Shown: positions 43,109-53,012 of the stretch, in pieces
How the letters are laid out: each line of letters opens with the position of its first letter
Position numbering within the stretch: position 1 is the first letter of the stretch
Assembly (NCBI RefSeq): GCF_019703515.2
Contig: NC_059358.1
Span: forward strand, 48,192,594 to 48,256,593
Direction of reading: 5' to 3'
Source: Myxocyprinus asiaticus
Lineage: Eukaryota; Chordata; Actinopteri; Cypriniformes; Catostomidae
Length of the DNA: 64,000 bases
Notes under the pieces: model-generated
Told to the model about the DNA's origin: nothing
Databases searched by the model: none
What the model saw: only the letters and a program-made list of their open reading frames with translations
Made by a program: the position numbers and the translations under genes

Positions 43109-44080
43109 TCAGTCGAATTCACCCTTGAACGCGAACCGCAGGAAGGGTCTGTGTCGAGGAAGGATCGAGACGTGGAAGTACGCATCCTTCAGGTCTACCG
43201 TCACGAACCAATCTTGATGCCAGATGCTCACCAGAATGCGTTTTTGCTTCAGCATCTTGAACAGGAGTCTGTGTAAAGCCCGGTTCAGTACTCGCAGGTC
43301 CAAGATTGGCCGCAACCCACCGCCTTTTTTCGGTACAATGAAGTAGGGGCTGTAAAACCCTTTCTTCATCTCGGCTGGAGGGACAGGTTCTATCTTGTCC
43401 TTCTGTAGGAGGGTAGCGATCTCCGCGCGCAGAGTGGCAGCATTTTCGCCCTTGACCAAGGTGAAGTGAATACCGCTGAACCTGGGCGGGCGCCTGGAGA
43501 ACTGAATCACGTAGCCGAGTCGGACAGTCTGGATCAGCCATCGCAACGGATTGGAAAGCGCGAGCCATGCGTCTAAGTTCCGTGCGAGGGGGACTAAGGG
43601 GACAACATCATCGGACGTGCTGGCAGGTGGGGCCTCACGGCGGGGCGGAGCGCGAGGTGCCACACCATGTCGTGGCCGCGCTGAGTCTAGGGACATTGAA
43701 GCACTTACCTGGCTAATTGTGACCACCCCCGGAACAGCCTGGGACAGGGGAGGAAGAGGCCTGTCCTCGTAACCCGTGGTGACTGCCACATCAGGGGCAG
43801 CTGTGCGCCACAGCTGGGCACTCAGGGGCGGAAAGGCCACCGCTGGAGCGCCAATCCTGCAAGAAAAAGCCCGTGGACGGTAGTCGTGGTGACGACTGTA
43901 CACACCGGGTATGTGACCCAGGGAGGAAGGAAGCCGCTCTTTTGCTGAACTGTTGGGAACCACAGCCACTTGGGCATGCGGCGAAATCAAACAAAAAGGC
44001 AACAAAAGATTTTCCACCCGGCCCTCCACCGGGGGATGGAGTGGTCTTCCCAGCTGAGGCTTCTGCGTCTGACTGGACAA
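43109..44080 (-). pseudogene. DIRS-2 RT N-terminal half (deleted after palm start)
   Basis: An open stretch reading to KGFYSPYFIVPKKGGGLRPI and DWFVTVDLKDAYFHVSILPR, then breaking at RFAFKGEFD, where sequence homologous to DIRS-1 at 34241 onward follows. About 1.1 kb, including the YxDD and RNase H regions, is missing relative to DIRS-1. Confidence 0.85.
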
Positions 44081-44101
44081 GCCCGCTCTCCGATGCTGCG
44101 C

Positions 44102-44515
44102 TCAAGAGCTCATCATCTTCGCAGACTCCGAACAAGAAGCCAGACTCGCCATGAGACGAGCCAGCGATCTCATCCGGAAGCCTGATTGGGGCGGATGAGC
44201 GTGCTGGGGAATGGGAGGTCCGCGGGGGGATACCTGGCGGAAACGATCCCATTTGGGTCCCCAAATCGCCCCAAGTGCTAGCCGCGCTGGCCTCATACCC
44301 GTAGGTAGAAGGACCGAAGCAGGGAGCCGCTGGGGTGGCTTGCTTTCGTAAGACCGCAACGTTGCCATGGTCGTGTTCTTGCAGTGAGAAAATGAACCAT
44401 TCACAAATGCTGCCTCCGTGTGGGTCACGTCCAGACATGAAAGACAGCGATCAGGACCATCCGAAGTTGAGAGATAACGACCGCAACCAGGAATAACACA
44501 CAATCGGAAAGGCAT
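44102..44515 (-). pseudogene. DIRS-2 gag-like head
   Basis: MPFRLCVIPGCGRYLSTSDG, then CLSCLDVTHTEAAFVNGSFS, matching the DIRS-1 head with one Cys changed to Phe. The frame fuses into later sequence near 44035-44100, so most of gag is also deleted. Confidence 0.78.
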
Positions 44516-44784
44516 CTTTAAAAAGACGTGTCTTTAAAAAGACGTTCCGTGTGTGCACTCTTTTAGAGAAATAAATACTCTTTTAGAGGGGAAAAAAGCT
44601 CTTTCAGATCATATACTCTCTACTTTTTCTGCCGAAGCACCCAGGGGCATTCTCTGCAGTGCACCAGTGCAGAGGAGGGAGAAGCCGCTGAAATGCGCCG
44701 TCAGATCCAGCATAGGTGAATGAACAGTAGTATTCAGCTCAATGAGCATGACCGTTCAGCTCCGAAGAGAAAATCTGAATGAGT

Positions 44785-44957
44785 GGTTGCATACCAGCTC
44801 CTTTTATACCCGTATGTCCGGGGGAGTGGCATGCAAATACCACTCGCCAATTTTCATTGGCCTTTTATCAAAGACCAGAGGTGTCTCAGGCTCCCAAGAG
44901 TGACCCCTAGTGTCACTACATCGACACAACGTCGAGTGAGTGACAGATAGGGAACCT
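44785..44957 (-). repeat. DIRS-2 inverted terminal repeat, right
   Basis: Inverted copy of the left ITR with a few substitutions. Its outer extension is GGTTCCCTATCTGTCACTCA on the minus strand, the same sequence that starts DIRS-1 at 30538. Confidence 0.85.
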
Positions 44958-45101
44958 TCTGTTTTCACTCCTTTAATGGTCATTGTAACTGATAATAGTA
45001 ATTGTGTAATACCGTATACCATGATACCGTGAAACCGTGATATTTTCTGAGACGGTTATCGTACCGTGAAAATCTCATACCGTTGCAACCCTACTGAGCA
45101 C

Positions 45102-46157
45102 CTTTTTTGTTTCTTTTTGTGCTGGTCCCGCCTAGCGGCTGGAGTTTGTTTTGTTGAGTAACACACCTTCAGGACAGTTTTGTGGATGAATCTACATGCC
45201 CTTTGTGTTTATTCTGCCTATTGGCTGGAGTTTGTTTTATAGATTATCTTTTGTTGTGTAATTCTGTCTCACAAAATTTGTATAGAAACACCGGACTTGA
45301 GCAATCCGATGGCAAAGTTGTTGCGGGGGCTCTTGTAGCTGTACATGGACTGTTTGAGTTTAGAGGGATGGACGCCAGTTGGCGCTGTCATGCGTGGGGT
45401 TAATTTTTAGGATTCTAAAAAACGTCAAGTCTGCATCTAGAGATGCAAGGGTGTGCCTTATGCAATTCAAGATTTTACATCGATTCTATTGGACCCCCTC
45501 TAGATTGTATAGGCTTGGTCTTAAAGGCACACCCACCTGCTAGTGATGCCAATCAGAAGATGGAGACACAACCAATGTTTTTTGGTGGTGTGTTAAGATC
45601 CAAGAATTTTGGTTGAAGGGTTAGAGTTTTATGTGACGTATTGGGCACTCAAATTTCATTTTGCCCCAGACTCTGTATTTTAGGCGATGGGGCGGTGATC
45701 AATATAGGGGATAAACACATAACACCTAACCAGTGTTATTATAGGTAGACAAATTGTTCTAAGGGGATGGAAAACGGCTGGAGCGCTCTCATTTCAAGAG
45801 TGGTGTACAGAGATGGGGAGGTTGGCGGCATTCGAGGAAATGTCATGTAGAAGGCTGGGGAGCTTAGATTCATTTGATAGGAAATTGGGCAGCTATTTGG
45901 CATTCTTGGAGGGCTCTCGGGGTGGGGCAGTGGAGAGGGAAGTATATATATATATTTTTTTTTATGTATTTATTTATTTGTGTGTGTGTGTATATATATA
46001 TACTCAATTGTGACCACTGGGATGTTTGTTGAGGGTCAGGGTGGGGTTGGGGATTGGGAGGGGTAATAGTGGGGGTTAAATGTTGATTCTGTGAATATAT
46101 GTTTTGCTTTTCTTTGTTAATTGTATGAATCAATAAAACTGTTAATCAGAAAGAAAA
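45102..46157 (+). pseudogene. L1-D inter-ORF and 3' remnant
   Basis: 45102-45400 matches the L1-B inter-ORF segment 24080-24580 (CCTAGCGGCTGGAGTTTGTT). From about 45408 it matches the ORF2 C-terminus of L1-B (WLPFLEGSRGG-type end at 45813-45945) and the G-rich 3' UTR. (TA)n and (GT)n tracts lie at 45943-46003. Confidence 0.8.
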
Positions 46158-46169
46158 AGGCCTTTAGAT

Positions 46170-46382
46170 CATACATGTCATTGCTTCAGAGCAAAAGTAT
46201 AAAAAAACCTCTGCTTTTCTAATTTTTTGGTCTCATAAATCTTTTTTTTATTATTATTATTATAATAATAAATATGGAAAATTCTATTACTAGACTTTGA
46301 ACAACAGAAGTGAGGATTTACTGAGGGGATTTACACATTATATATTTACTATACAAATGTTTAATGTATCCATAACTGGATA
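46170..46382. other. Short spacer
   Basis: AT-rich with an imperfect (TTA)n tract near 46245-46270. Nothing recognised. Confidence 0.5.
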
Positions 46383-46490
46383 TGAAGTCAAGTCATTATT
46401 TGTATAGCACTTTTCACAACAAACATAGTTTCAAAGCAGCTTTAAGGTAATAATGCCCTAACAGAAAAAGATGTAATGTCTTTGTGACAC
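46383..46490 (-). repeat. L2-like LINE 3' end fragment
   Basis: GTCAAGTCATTATTTGTATA followed by TTTCAAAGCAGCTTTAAGG matches the tail of the L2-like LINE at 53013. It directly abuts the gypsy LTR. Confidence 0.65.
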
Positions 46491-46492
46491 TG

Positions 46493-46857
46493 CTTCACAG
46501 GCAGGAGGGAAGGAGAACACAGGGAAGCAGGTTTCCAGGTTCAGGTAAGAGTTTTAATTGGCCAATTCAGTGCTTTAAAATTTCACAAACTCATCAGCTT
46601 CACGGGCACGTAGTCACTTAAACACATCAGCTTCACAGGCACATAGTTACTTAAGCACAACAGCTTCTGTAGCACCGTGGCCTTCCTTGTGCCAGACTCG
46701 CTCACTCTGCTGCTGGTGGCGTGGCTGGTTATATGCCGCTCTCCCCATGCTCACTGGAATTAGAGACAGGTGTTAAACATAATCTAGCTCAGGTGCAAGC
46801 GCCCTTACCGCTTTCTCTCTCTCCGGAAGGACGCTTGACCACGCCCCCACTGCCACA
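46493..46857 (-). repeat. Ty3/gypsy 3' LTR (365 bp)
   Basis: TG...CA termini (TGTGGCAG at the minus-strand start, GTGTCACA at the end). Immediately upstream on the minus strand is the purine-rich GGGCGGTGGGGATA, a plausible polypurine tract. The internal repeat AGCTTCAC(G/A)GGCAC(G/A)TAGT appears twice at about 46600-46650. No second LTR is in the window. Confidence 0.75.
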
Positions 46858-46869
46858 TATCCCCACCGC

Positions 46870-47554
46870 CCGACTCAGGCCGGGGAGGCATCCGGCCTGC
46901 CTACCACTCCCCCCCATTTCTGGAGAGGAAGTCGGCGACAGCCATCTGTGCTCCTGGTCTGTGGACCACCTTGAACTTAAAGGCTGAAGAGCCAGATACC
47001 AACGGGTGATCAGTGTGTTGGTATCTTTCATGTGGTGGAGCCATTGGAGTGGGGCGTGATCCGAGCAGAGGGTGAAGGCCCGCCCCAACAGGTAGTACCA
47101 GAGAGTGAGGACCGCCCACTTGATGGCGAGACACTCCTTTACCACGGTGCTGTACTTAGTTTCCCTCAGCAAGAGCTGGGCGCTCCTCCCCCTCCACCAC
47201 CTGTGAGAGTACGTCCCCCAGCCCTCTGTCTGAAGCGTCCATCTGTAACACAAAAGGGAGAGAGAAATTGGGTGAATGTAAAAGCGGCCCACCGCAAAAT
47301 GATGCTTTAACCTGCATGAACGCCTGTTGACACTGCTCCATCCACTGGACCAGGTCTGGAGCTCCCTTTTTAGTGAGATCAGTCAGCGAGCTGGTGACAT
47401 CCGAATAATTAGGCACGAAACTCCTATAATAGCCAGCCAGCCCCAGGAACTGTCTCACCCCCTTTTTGGTCTTGGGCCTCGGGCAGGAAGTCTTGTCAAT
47501 TTTGGGACGCACCTGCCAGTGGCCCAAGTGGATCCCCAGATACCGTACCTCCAC
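46870..47554 (-). pseudogene. Gypsy RNase H region (frameshifted)
   Basis: VRQFLGLAGYYRSFVPNYSD (RT thumb) and VLQMDASDRGLGDVLSQVVE (first catalytic Asp) are in 47156-47554. YSTVVKECLAIKWAVLTLWY (Glu) and FTLCSDHAPLQWLHHM (Asp) are in 46789-47292 in a different frame, and the end FKVVHRPGAQMAVADFLSRN is in a third (46901-47134). Confidence 0.85.
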
Positions 47555-47622
47555 CCACCCAATCGTGCACTTCTTCGGGTTTGCTGTGAGTCCCGCTCAT
47601 CGCAGCGATCTCAGAACTGCCC

Positions 47623-48180
47623 TCAGATGCTGCATGTGCCGCTTGCGGCGTAAGCTGAATGCGGTCTGAGGATTCGGTCCATGAGACGCTGAAATGTGGC
47701 CGGGGCTCCAAACAAACCGAACGGAAGCATCACAAATTGGTGTAATCCAAACGGCATGGAGAAGGCTGTTTTTTCATGGGAAATTGGTGTCAAGGGGATC
47801 TGCCAATAACCCTTTGTCAAATCCAATGTCAAATAAAATCGAGCAGTGCCCAACCGATCGTGCAACTCATGAACTCGAGGCATTGGGTACGCGTCAAATT
47901 TAGACACCGCATTGACTTTTCTGTAATCCACACAGAACTGTACAGACCTGTCGCTCTTAGGAACTAGAACAATCGGGCTGGACCAATCGCTGTGGGATTC
48001 CTCTATTACCCCCATATTGAGCATTGCATCCAATTCTTCCTGGACAATTTTCTTTTTGTGCTCTGGCAAACGGTAGTTACGGCTCCGTAACAACACCCCC
48101 AGCTCAGTCTCGATGTGGTGCTGGATGAGGTTCGTATGACCCGGCAGAGGGGAAAACACGTCTGCAAACTCCTGTTGCAA
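47623..48180 (-). pseudogene. Gypsy reverse transcriptase (YxDD deleted)
   Basis: Early blocks are intact: SDWSSPIVLVPKSDRSVQFC, DAYPMPRVHELHDRLGTARF, YLTLDLTKGYWQIPLTPISH and LPFGLFGAPATFQRLMDRIL. After LRPHSAYAA the expected YxDD segment is missing; the sequence jumps at about 47640 to HMQHLRAVLRSLR in a shifted frame and then to NPKKCTIGWVEVRYLGIHLG. Confidence 0.88.
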
Positions 48181-48198
48181 CTTGGCAACCTCTGCGAG

Positions 48199-48792
48199 CT
48201 AACACGATGAGAGGTGGTCTCCGCAAATGACCGGGGTGAAATGATTTTGTTTTGTATTCACCTCCGGCCCGAGCTCTGCCCTCTCTGGAACTACCATAGC
48301 CAACGTAACAGGGACAGCCTCCCTCCACAATTTCAGGAGGTTGAGGTGATATATTTGACGTGTGCCCCCTCTATCGGTTCGCTTTATCTCATAATCGAGA
48401 TCCCCCACTCGTCATGTGACCTCAAAAGGTCCTTGCCACTTGGCAAGTAATTTAGAGCTCGGTGTGGGGAGTAATACGAGTACCTTATCTCTCGGTGCAA
48501 ATTCCCACAGCCGGGTTCCCCTGTCGTACAGTCGGCTCTGTCGTTCTTGAGCTTGGAGCAAATTCTCCTGTGTTAGTTGCCCCAAAGTGTGGAGTTTTGC
48601 TCTAAGATCAAGAACGTATTGAGTTTTTACTTGTTGAAGGTCCCACCTCCCAAGCTTCGCGTATGACATCAAGCACGGCGTGCGGGTGCTGCCCATACAG
48701 CAGCTCAAATGGTGAAAACCCCGTGGAGGCTTGCGGGACCTCTCATACTGCAAATAACAGGGGATCGAGTCATTTGTCACAATTTCTAGCAT
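48199..48792 (-). pseudogene. Gypsy integrase C-terminal region
   Basis: LQAQERQSRLYDRGTRLWEF, then SKLLAKWQGPFEVT and IKRTDRGGTRQIYHLNLLKL: the SH3-like/GPF module following gypsy integrases. It runs directly into the RT (LQQEFADVFSPLPGH). Confidence 0.8.
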
Positions 48793-48813
48793 CCTCGTGC
48801 ACGAACTTATGAA

Positions 48814-49610
48814 TCATATTTTTAAGGGTTTTATTAAATCGCTCCACCAGGCCATCTGTTTGTGCATGGTAAACGCTGGTGCGGATTTATTTAATGCCCA
48901 ATAATCCGTAAAAGCTCGCGTAGAGTCCGTGACATAAAGGTTGTGCCCTGATCGGTGAGGATTTCTTTTGGAATCCCCACCCGGGAGATTATTTTGAAGA
49001 GTGCCTCCGCAACACTGCGTGCTGAGATGTTGCGTAGAGGCACCGCTTCCGGATATCACGTTGCATAGTCCACTAGGACCAGTACAAGGCGGTGTCTGCG
49101 TGCTGACCGCTCTAATGGCCCGACGAGGTCCATTCCAATTCTCTCGAAGGGGACCTTGATCAGCAGAAGGGGGCGCAATGGCGCTTTTGGGGTGGCCGGT
49201 GGATTCACCAGCTGACATTCACGGCATGCCGCACACCACCTGCGGACACGGGCTATTAGGAGGTTCAGTGTTTTTCTTTCCCCTAGATGACCTGCCACGG
49301 GATTATAATGAGCCGCCTGGAACACCATTTCCCGACGGCTCCACGGTATTAAGAGCTGGGTTGTATCTTCCTTTGTTTGAGTGTCCTGTGTCAATCTATA
49401 CAACCGCTTGTTTATAATTGCGAAATATGGATATGAAAGTGCGACATTCGGCTGGAGTTGTTGACCATCGATCACTCTCACTTGGTCAAAGGTGTGCTTG
49501 AGGGTTTCATCTCGTGACTGCTCCAAAGTCATTTTTTCTTTTGGTCTTAGAGCTAATGGGTAAGTGAAAATAATATTTGCTGTGATCTCCCATTCACTCC
49601 CATTCACCAC
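48814..49610 (-). pseudogene. Gypsy integrase (nonsense-broken)
   Basis: A zinc-binding-type start (HYNPVAGHLGERKTLNLLIA ... CAACREC) leads to the first catalytic Asp in ERIGMDLVGPL. The frame stops after LVLVLVDYAT at a TGA (49056-49058), followed by in-frame YPEAV, consistent with CGA to TGA decay. The second Asp (ILTDQGTTF, near 48950) and the Glu region (QTDGLVERFNKTLK, near 48830) lie beyond it. Confidence 0.85.
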
Positions 49611-49615
49611 TGTCG

Positions 49616-49745
49616 AAGTTTACCCTGCAAACGTTTACTTCAGCGTTCTAAAACCCGGAGTGTGAAAAGGGTCTATGAAAGATAATTCAGTTTCAGGTCA
49701 GGACTACATCAGAGACCATATGGGAGAAGAGATCATGTCCTGGTC
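49616..49745. other. Spacer before the hAT element
   Basis: Joins with 50716 onward when the hAT element is removed. No feature recognised. Confidence 0.4.
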
Positions 49746-49753
49746 ACCTAGGT

Positions 49754-50707
49754 CAGTGGTTCTCAACCTTTTTTTGATGAACGCCCCCCTTCTTCATTCC
49801 CTTACCCCAGCCGCTAATAATAAAAGTGATATTGTTCATATATTTTACATATGCTTTTTTGAAAGTTTTTATTTATTCATTAATTATTTATTTGTATAGT
49901 TTTAACAGTGGTATTTGTAGCAAGACCATAGTAAACACAAGGAAGCATGGATCTGCTGCACTACCATGGTTAGATGTAACATGATTTCTATAAAACAGTC
50001 TATGGCATTTTTGTAATTATAAACAGTAGACCTACTCTAAACACATGTAAAAACAATAAATACAAAACATAAATATTTATAAGTTGTAACAAAAATTAAT
50101 TATATTCCCTCACTCCCCTAATGTAGACTATGACAAATTTAATAGAGCTGAAGTAGTGATATGATAATATTTATTATTAATCTATTTCTGCCTAAAGTAC
50201 AGTTAGTGTTACTATAGTATATTCAAGGGTGGTGATGTAGAATTGTGTGCTGAATTCAAATGGTTTCCGCTTCTCGCAACTTGCTTCTGGGTGATTCTCG
50301 CAAAACTGCGAGTTTAAGAGCTCAGGCTTTAAGAGCTTTGCGCTCGCGCTGCTCTGTCCATTGAGTCGTATCCATCTACAGAGCCATACAGGTGCATTAG
50401 CCGAGGTTGGGCCTCTGCCTGTGTATTTGATGCTGCTAAACCAGATACTTCAGATGCATCACTAGACTTCAAAATAAGATGAACCGCGGAACAAATGCGT
50501 ACCAACTCATATAATTGAGAACCAACTGACATACTCCAAGTCTAGATAAACATTTTAATGCAAAGAGGAACTTGACGATAGATTTGACTATTATGACTAA
50601 TAAACGCCCCCCATTTGTAACCTAATGCCCCCCTCTCTACTAATTTGCTCTCAGCGCCCCCTGGCGTTCTTTGAACGCCCCCTGGGGGGCAGAAATGAGA
50701 ACCCCTG
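49754..50707. mobile_element. hAT-C: 954-bp non-autonomous hAT element
   Basis: Begins CAGTGGTTCTCAACC and ends GAGAACCCCTG, inverted with one mismatch over the first 12 bases. It is flanked on both sides by the perfect 8-bp duplication ACCTAGGT (49746-49753, 50708-50715). Inner sides carry GCCCCC-rich blocks near both ends. No transposase. An open frame at 50329-50532 (minus) has no recognisable domain. Confidence 0.92.
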
Positions 50708-50715
50708 ACCTAGGT

Positions 50716-50949
50716 AATACCTGCCTGTGAGAAGCTGTTTACCACAGCTGGACTTATTGTCAGTCCTCGAAGAGCAAGACTGGAAACCAACTTCTACTGA
50801 AGTTGAACAAAAGAATATGCAGCTTGTTTAAACAGTGCACTGCAGTTTTCTATAGTTCTCCTGCTCTTTTCTGATGGTACAAATTTACCCCATGTGTGGC
50901 CAGTTTTTTCAGCATATAGTATGTTTATATACTATGTTTTTACACACAC
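50716..50949. other. Unassigned spacer
   Basis: Continuation of the sequence interrupted by hAT-C. Nothing recognised. Confidence 0.4.
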
Positions 50950-51075
50950 ACGTTTGATATATTCTTCTAAAAATCTTCATTTGTGTTCAGCAGATGAAAG
51001 AAAGTCACACATCTGGGATATCATGGGTGAGTAAATGATGAGAAAATTTTTGGGTGAACTATCCCTTTAATAGAC
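50950..51075. repeat. Solo right arm of the foldback family
   Basis: TTCTTCTAAAAATCTTCATT to GGGTGAACTATCCCTTTAA matches the right arms of 882-1790 and 5405-6593, without a left partner. Confidence 0.7.
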
Positions 51076-51237
51076 CAGTACTTTTTACTTTAGATAGTTA
51101 AGTACATTTGAAAGCAAGTTCTATTTTACTTTTACTCAAATGGAAATTTAAAAGGAGAAATTTTACTTTTACTGGAGTAATATTTCATCAGGGTATCTGT
51201 ACTTTTACTCAACTATAGTGTACTTCATCCACCACTG
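51076..51237. repeat. Short dispersed repeat (TTTTACT-rich)
   Basis: Repeats of TTTTACTTTTACTC-type sequence ending ACTTCATCCACCACTG, likely one end of a DNA transposon. The class is not certain. Confidence 0.4.
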
Positions 51238-51420
51238 GTATTCCATTTTAAGAGAATCTGAGATGCAGGCAGTGGCCAGTGAAGTATCCCATGTCCCACA
51301 GATGGGCTTGGCAGCAATTCATCCTGTGATGTCCATCTTAGTAGTCTGAAGTGATGTCTTGCTGGCACAGGGTGCAGTTAGTAGTCAATACTCAGCAACA
51401 CATGAGGTGCAACTGTTATT
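51238..51420 (-). repeat. L2-like LINE UTR fragment
   Basis: CCATTTTAAGAGAATCTGAG..., GCAGTGGCCAGTGAAGTATC and GTCTGAAGTGATGTCTTGCT correspond to 53575-53850 in the L2-like element. Confidence 0.55.
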
Positions 51421-51422
51421 TC

Positions 51423-53012
51423 TTTAAAGGGTTAGTTCACCCAAAAATTGTAATTCTCTCATTATTTACTCACCCTCATGATATCCCAGGTGTGTATGAC
51501 TTTCTTTCTTCACCAGAACACATTTGAAGAAAAATAGAAAAATATCTTAGCTCATTAGGTCCTTAAAATGCAAGTGCATGGCGATTTCTCATTTGAAGCT
51601 CCAAAAATCACAGACAGTCAGCATAAACATCATCGATATGACTCCAGCGCTTAAATTAATGTCTTCTAAAGTGATATGATCACTTTTGGTGTGAAAAAAA
51701 AAAAACAATATTTAAAGCAATAGTTCACCCAAAAATTTAAATTCTCTCATTATTCACTTACCCTGGATGCCATGCCAGATGTGTATGACTGTCTTTCTTC
51801 AGCAGAACACAAATAAAGATTTTTAGAAGAAGATAGAGCTCTGTCAGGTCCCTATAATGCAAGTACACGGGTGCCAGCACTTGACGGTCCAAAAGTCACA
51901 TTTAGGCAGCATAAAAGTTATCCACACAACTCCAGTCGATCATTTAATGTCTTCTGAAGGGAATCGATAGGTTTAAGTCGATAATTAAAATGTTTTTATC
52001 TTTAAATAGGCGATTCCGTCTAGGGCTCTGATGATGCTTGAAATGACTGAACTCTCGCTTGACGTTTGTTCTTCTGTTGTAAATAAGCGCCGCTTCCGAA
52101 TTCTCACGTGAACTCGCCAACGTGCTTACGTCACGCAACAGCTACATGATGCGTCAACTGCTGGCAGGAAGTGTTTTTTAAAAGTTAATAATGTAATAAC
52201 GTTAGTAAAATATAAATTTTTTACACAAACTTATTGATTTGCTTCAGAAGACATTCATTGATCGACTGGAGGCATGGATTACTTTTATGCTGCCTAAATG
52301 TGACTTTTGGACCGTCAAAGTGCTGGCACCCATTTACTTGCATTATAAGAACCTGACAGAGCTCTATCTTCTTCTAAAAATCTTTATTTGTGTTCTGCTG
52401 AAGAAAGACAGTCATACACATCTGGCATGGCATCCAGGGTAAGTGAATAATGAGAGAATTTTAATTTCTGGGTGAACTATTCCTTTAAATATTGATTTTT
52501 TTCACACCAAAAGTATTTTTTAATTATAATCCAACACTTCAGGAGAGGGTGGAGTCCAAGTGGTCTCTCGTGTGACGATTCGCGTTGCCATGTAAACAGA
52601 TGTAATCTCACATTCTCCACTTGTTTGAGACATCCAGGATAAGCACACAGATGCACCATTGTGAGTAAAGAAACATATAACAGATCTAAACCAAAACCAA
52701 CCAAGCTACTGTACAGCGTTCCTCCTTCTCACTTGTAAACAGCACTGCCCTTCCAGCTGTGATGCACGTACAGCAGTTCTTACGTGTTTTAAATGCCAAT
52801 GCAATAACGTCACACGCGCATACTGCTGCTCACCGGAAGCATGATCTAGAGTTAAAAAAGTACTTAAATATTTATCTTTTTCACACCAAAAGTGATCGTG
52901 TCGCTTTAGAAGACACTAATTTAACAGCTGGAGTCGTATGGATGACGTTTATGCTGACTATCTGTGATTTTTGGAGCTTCAAAAGAGAGATCTCCATCCA
53001 CTTGCATTTTAA
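51423..53012. mobile_element. Foldback element, outer copy
   Basis: The left arm is 51423-51710 (GGGTTAGTTCACCC onward to TCACTTTTGGTGTGAAAAAA). Its inverse begins at 52500 (TTCACACCAAAAGTATTT) and is repeated at 52879 (TTCACACCAAAAGTGATCGT), running to TCCACTTGCATTTTAA at 53012, where L2 sequence begins. The outermost part of the right arm is lost. Confidence 0.7.
51711..52489. mobile_element. Foldback element, inner copy nested in the outer
   Basis: TTTAAAGCAATAGTTCACCC at the left and GGGTGAACTATTCCTTTAAA at the right are inverted ends. The arms (TTTTTAGAAGAAGATAGAGC / GCTCTATCTTCTTCTAAAAA) are nearly perfect. It interrupts the A-rich edge of the outer copy's left arm. Confidence 0.8.

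Larger units (their letters stand above)
40865..44957 (-). mobile_element. DIRS-2: internally deleted DIRS copy with ITRs and ICR
   Basis: Minus-strand relative of DIRS-1. The two ends are inverted repeats: 40910-41072 on the plus strand matches 44934-44785 on the minus strand (GTAGTGACACTAGGGGTCAC, ATTGGCGAGTGGTATTTGCA). The internal complementary region is at 41128-41250. The gag head, RT N-terminus and recombinase are present, but most of RT and all of RNase H are deleted at about 43120. No target duplication, as expected. Confidence 0.9.
39194..45093. mobile_element. hAT-A: hAT element split by two later insertions
   Basis: The ends TAGGGTTGCAGCGGTATACC and CATACCGTTGCAACCCTA are inverted, with further inner inverted blocks (GGTTTCACGGTAT / ACCGTGAAACCGTG). 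The flanks ATGAGCAC (39186-39193) and CTGAGCAC (45094-45101) match at 7 of 8. Its own sequence is only about 39194-39465, 40499-40864 and 44958-45093. No transposase remains. Confidence 0.85.
38163..46157 (+). mobile_element. L1-D: internally deleted L1 carrying a four-element nest
   Basis: Flanked by AGGCCTATAGAT (38151-38162) and AGGCCTTTAGAT (46158-46169), 11 of 12 matching. The 5' UTR and ORF1 occupy 38163-39193. After the hAT insertion the inter-ORF region resumes at 45102, then at about 45405 the sequence jumps straight to the C-terminal part of ORF2 and the 3' UTR, so the endonuclease and RT are deleted. The tail is GAATCAATAAAACTG. Confidence 0.88.
46858..49615 (-). mobile_element. 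Ty3/gypsy-class retrotransposon, integrase-first pol, 5'-truncated
   Basis: Minus-strand order is integrase (49610-48800), chromodomain-like tail (48792-48200), RT (48180-47623), RNase H (47554-46870), then LTR. Gag, protease and the 5' LTR are absent. Integrase before RT is the order of Gmr1-type gypsy elements of deuterostomes. The domains are continuous, without a repeat junction, so this does not look like a rearrangement. Multiple stops and a deletion make it inactive. Confidence 0.85.

Noticed and set aside
48214..48450. Plus-strand open frame 78 codons
   Set aside because: Antisense to the gypsy integrase C-terminal module.
46858..49615. Endogenous retrovirus with envelope
   Set aside because: RT and integrase are Ty3/gypsy-type with integrase first; no envelope-like or signal-peptide-bearing frame is present.
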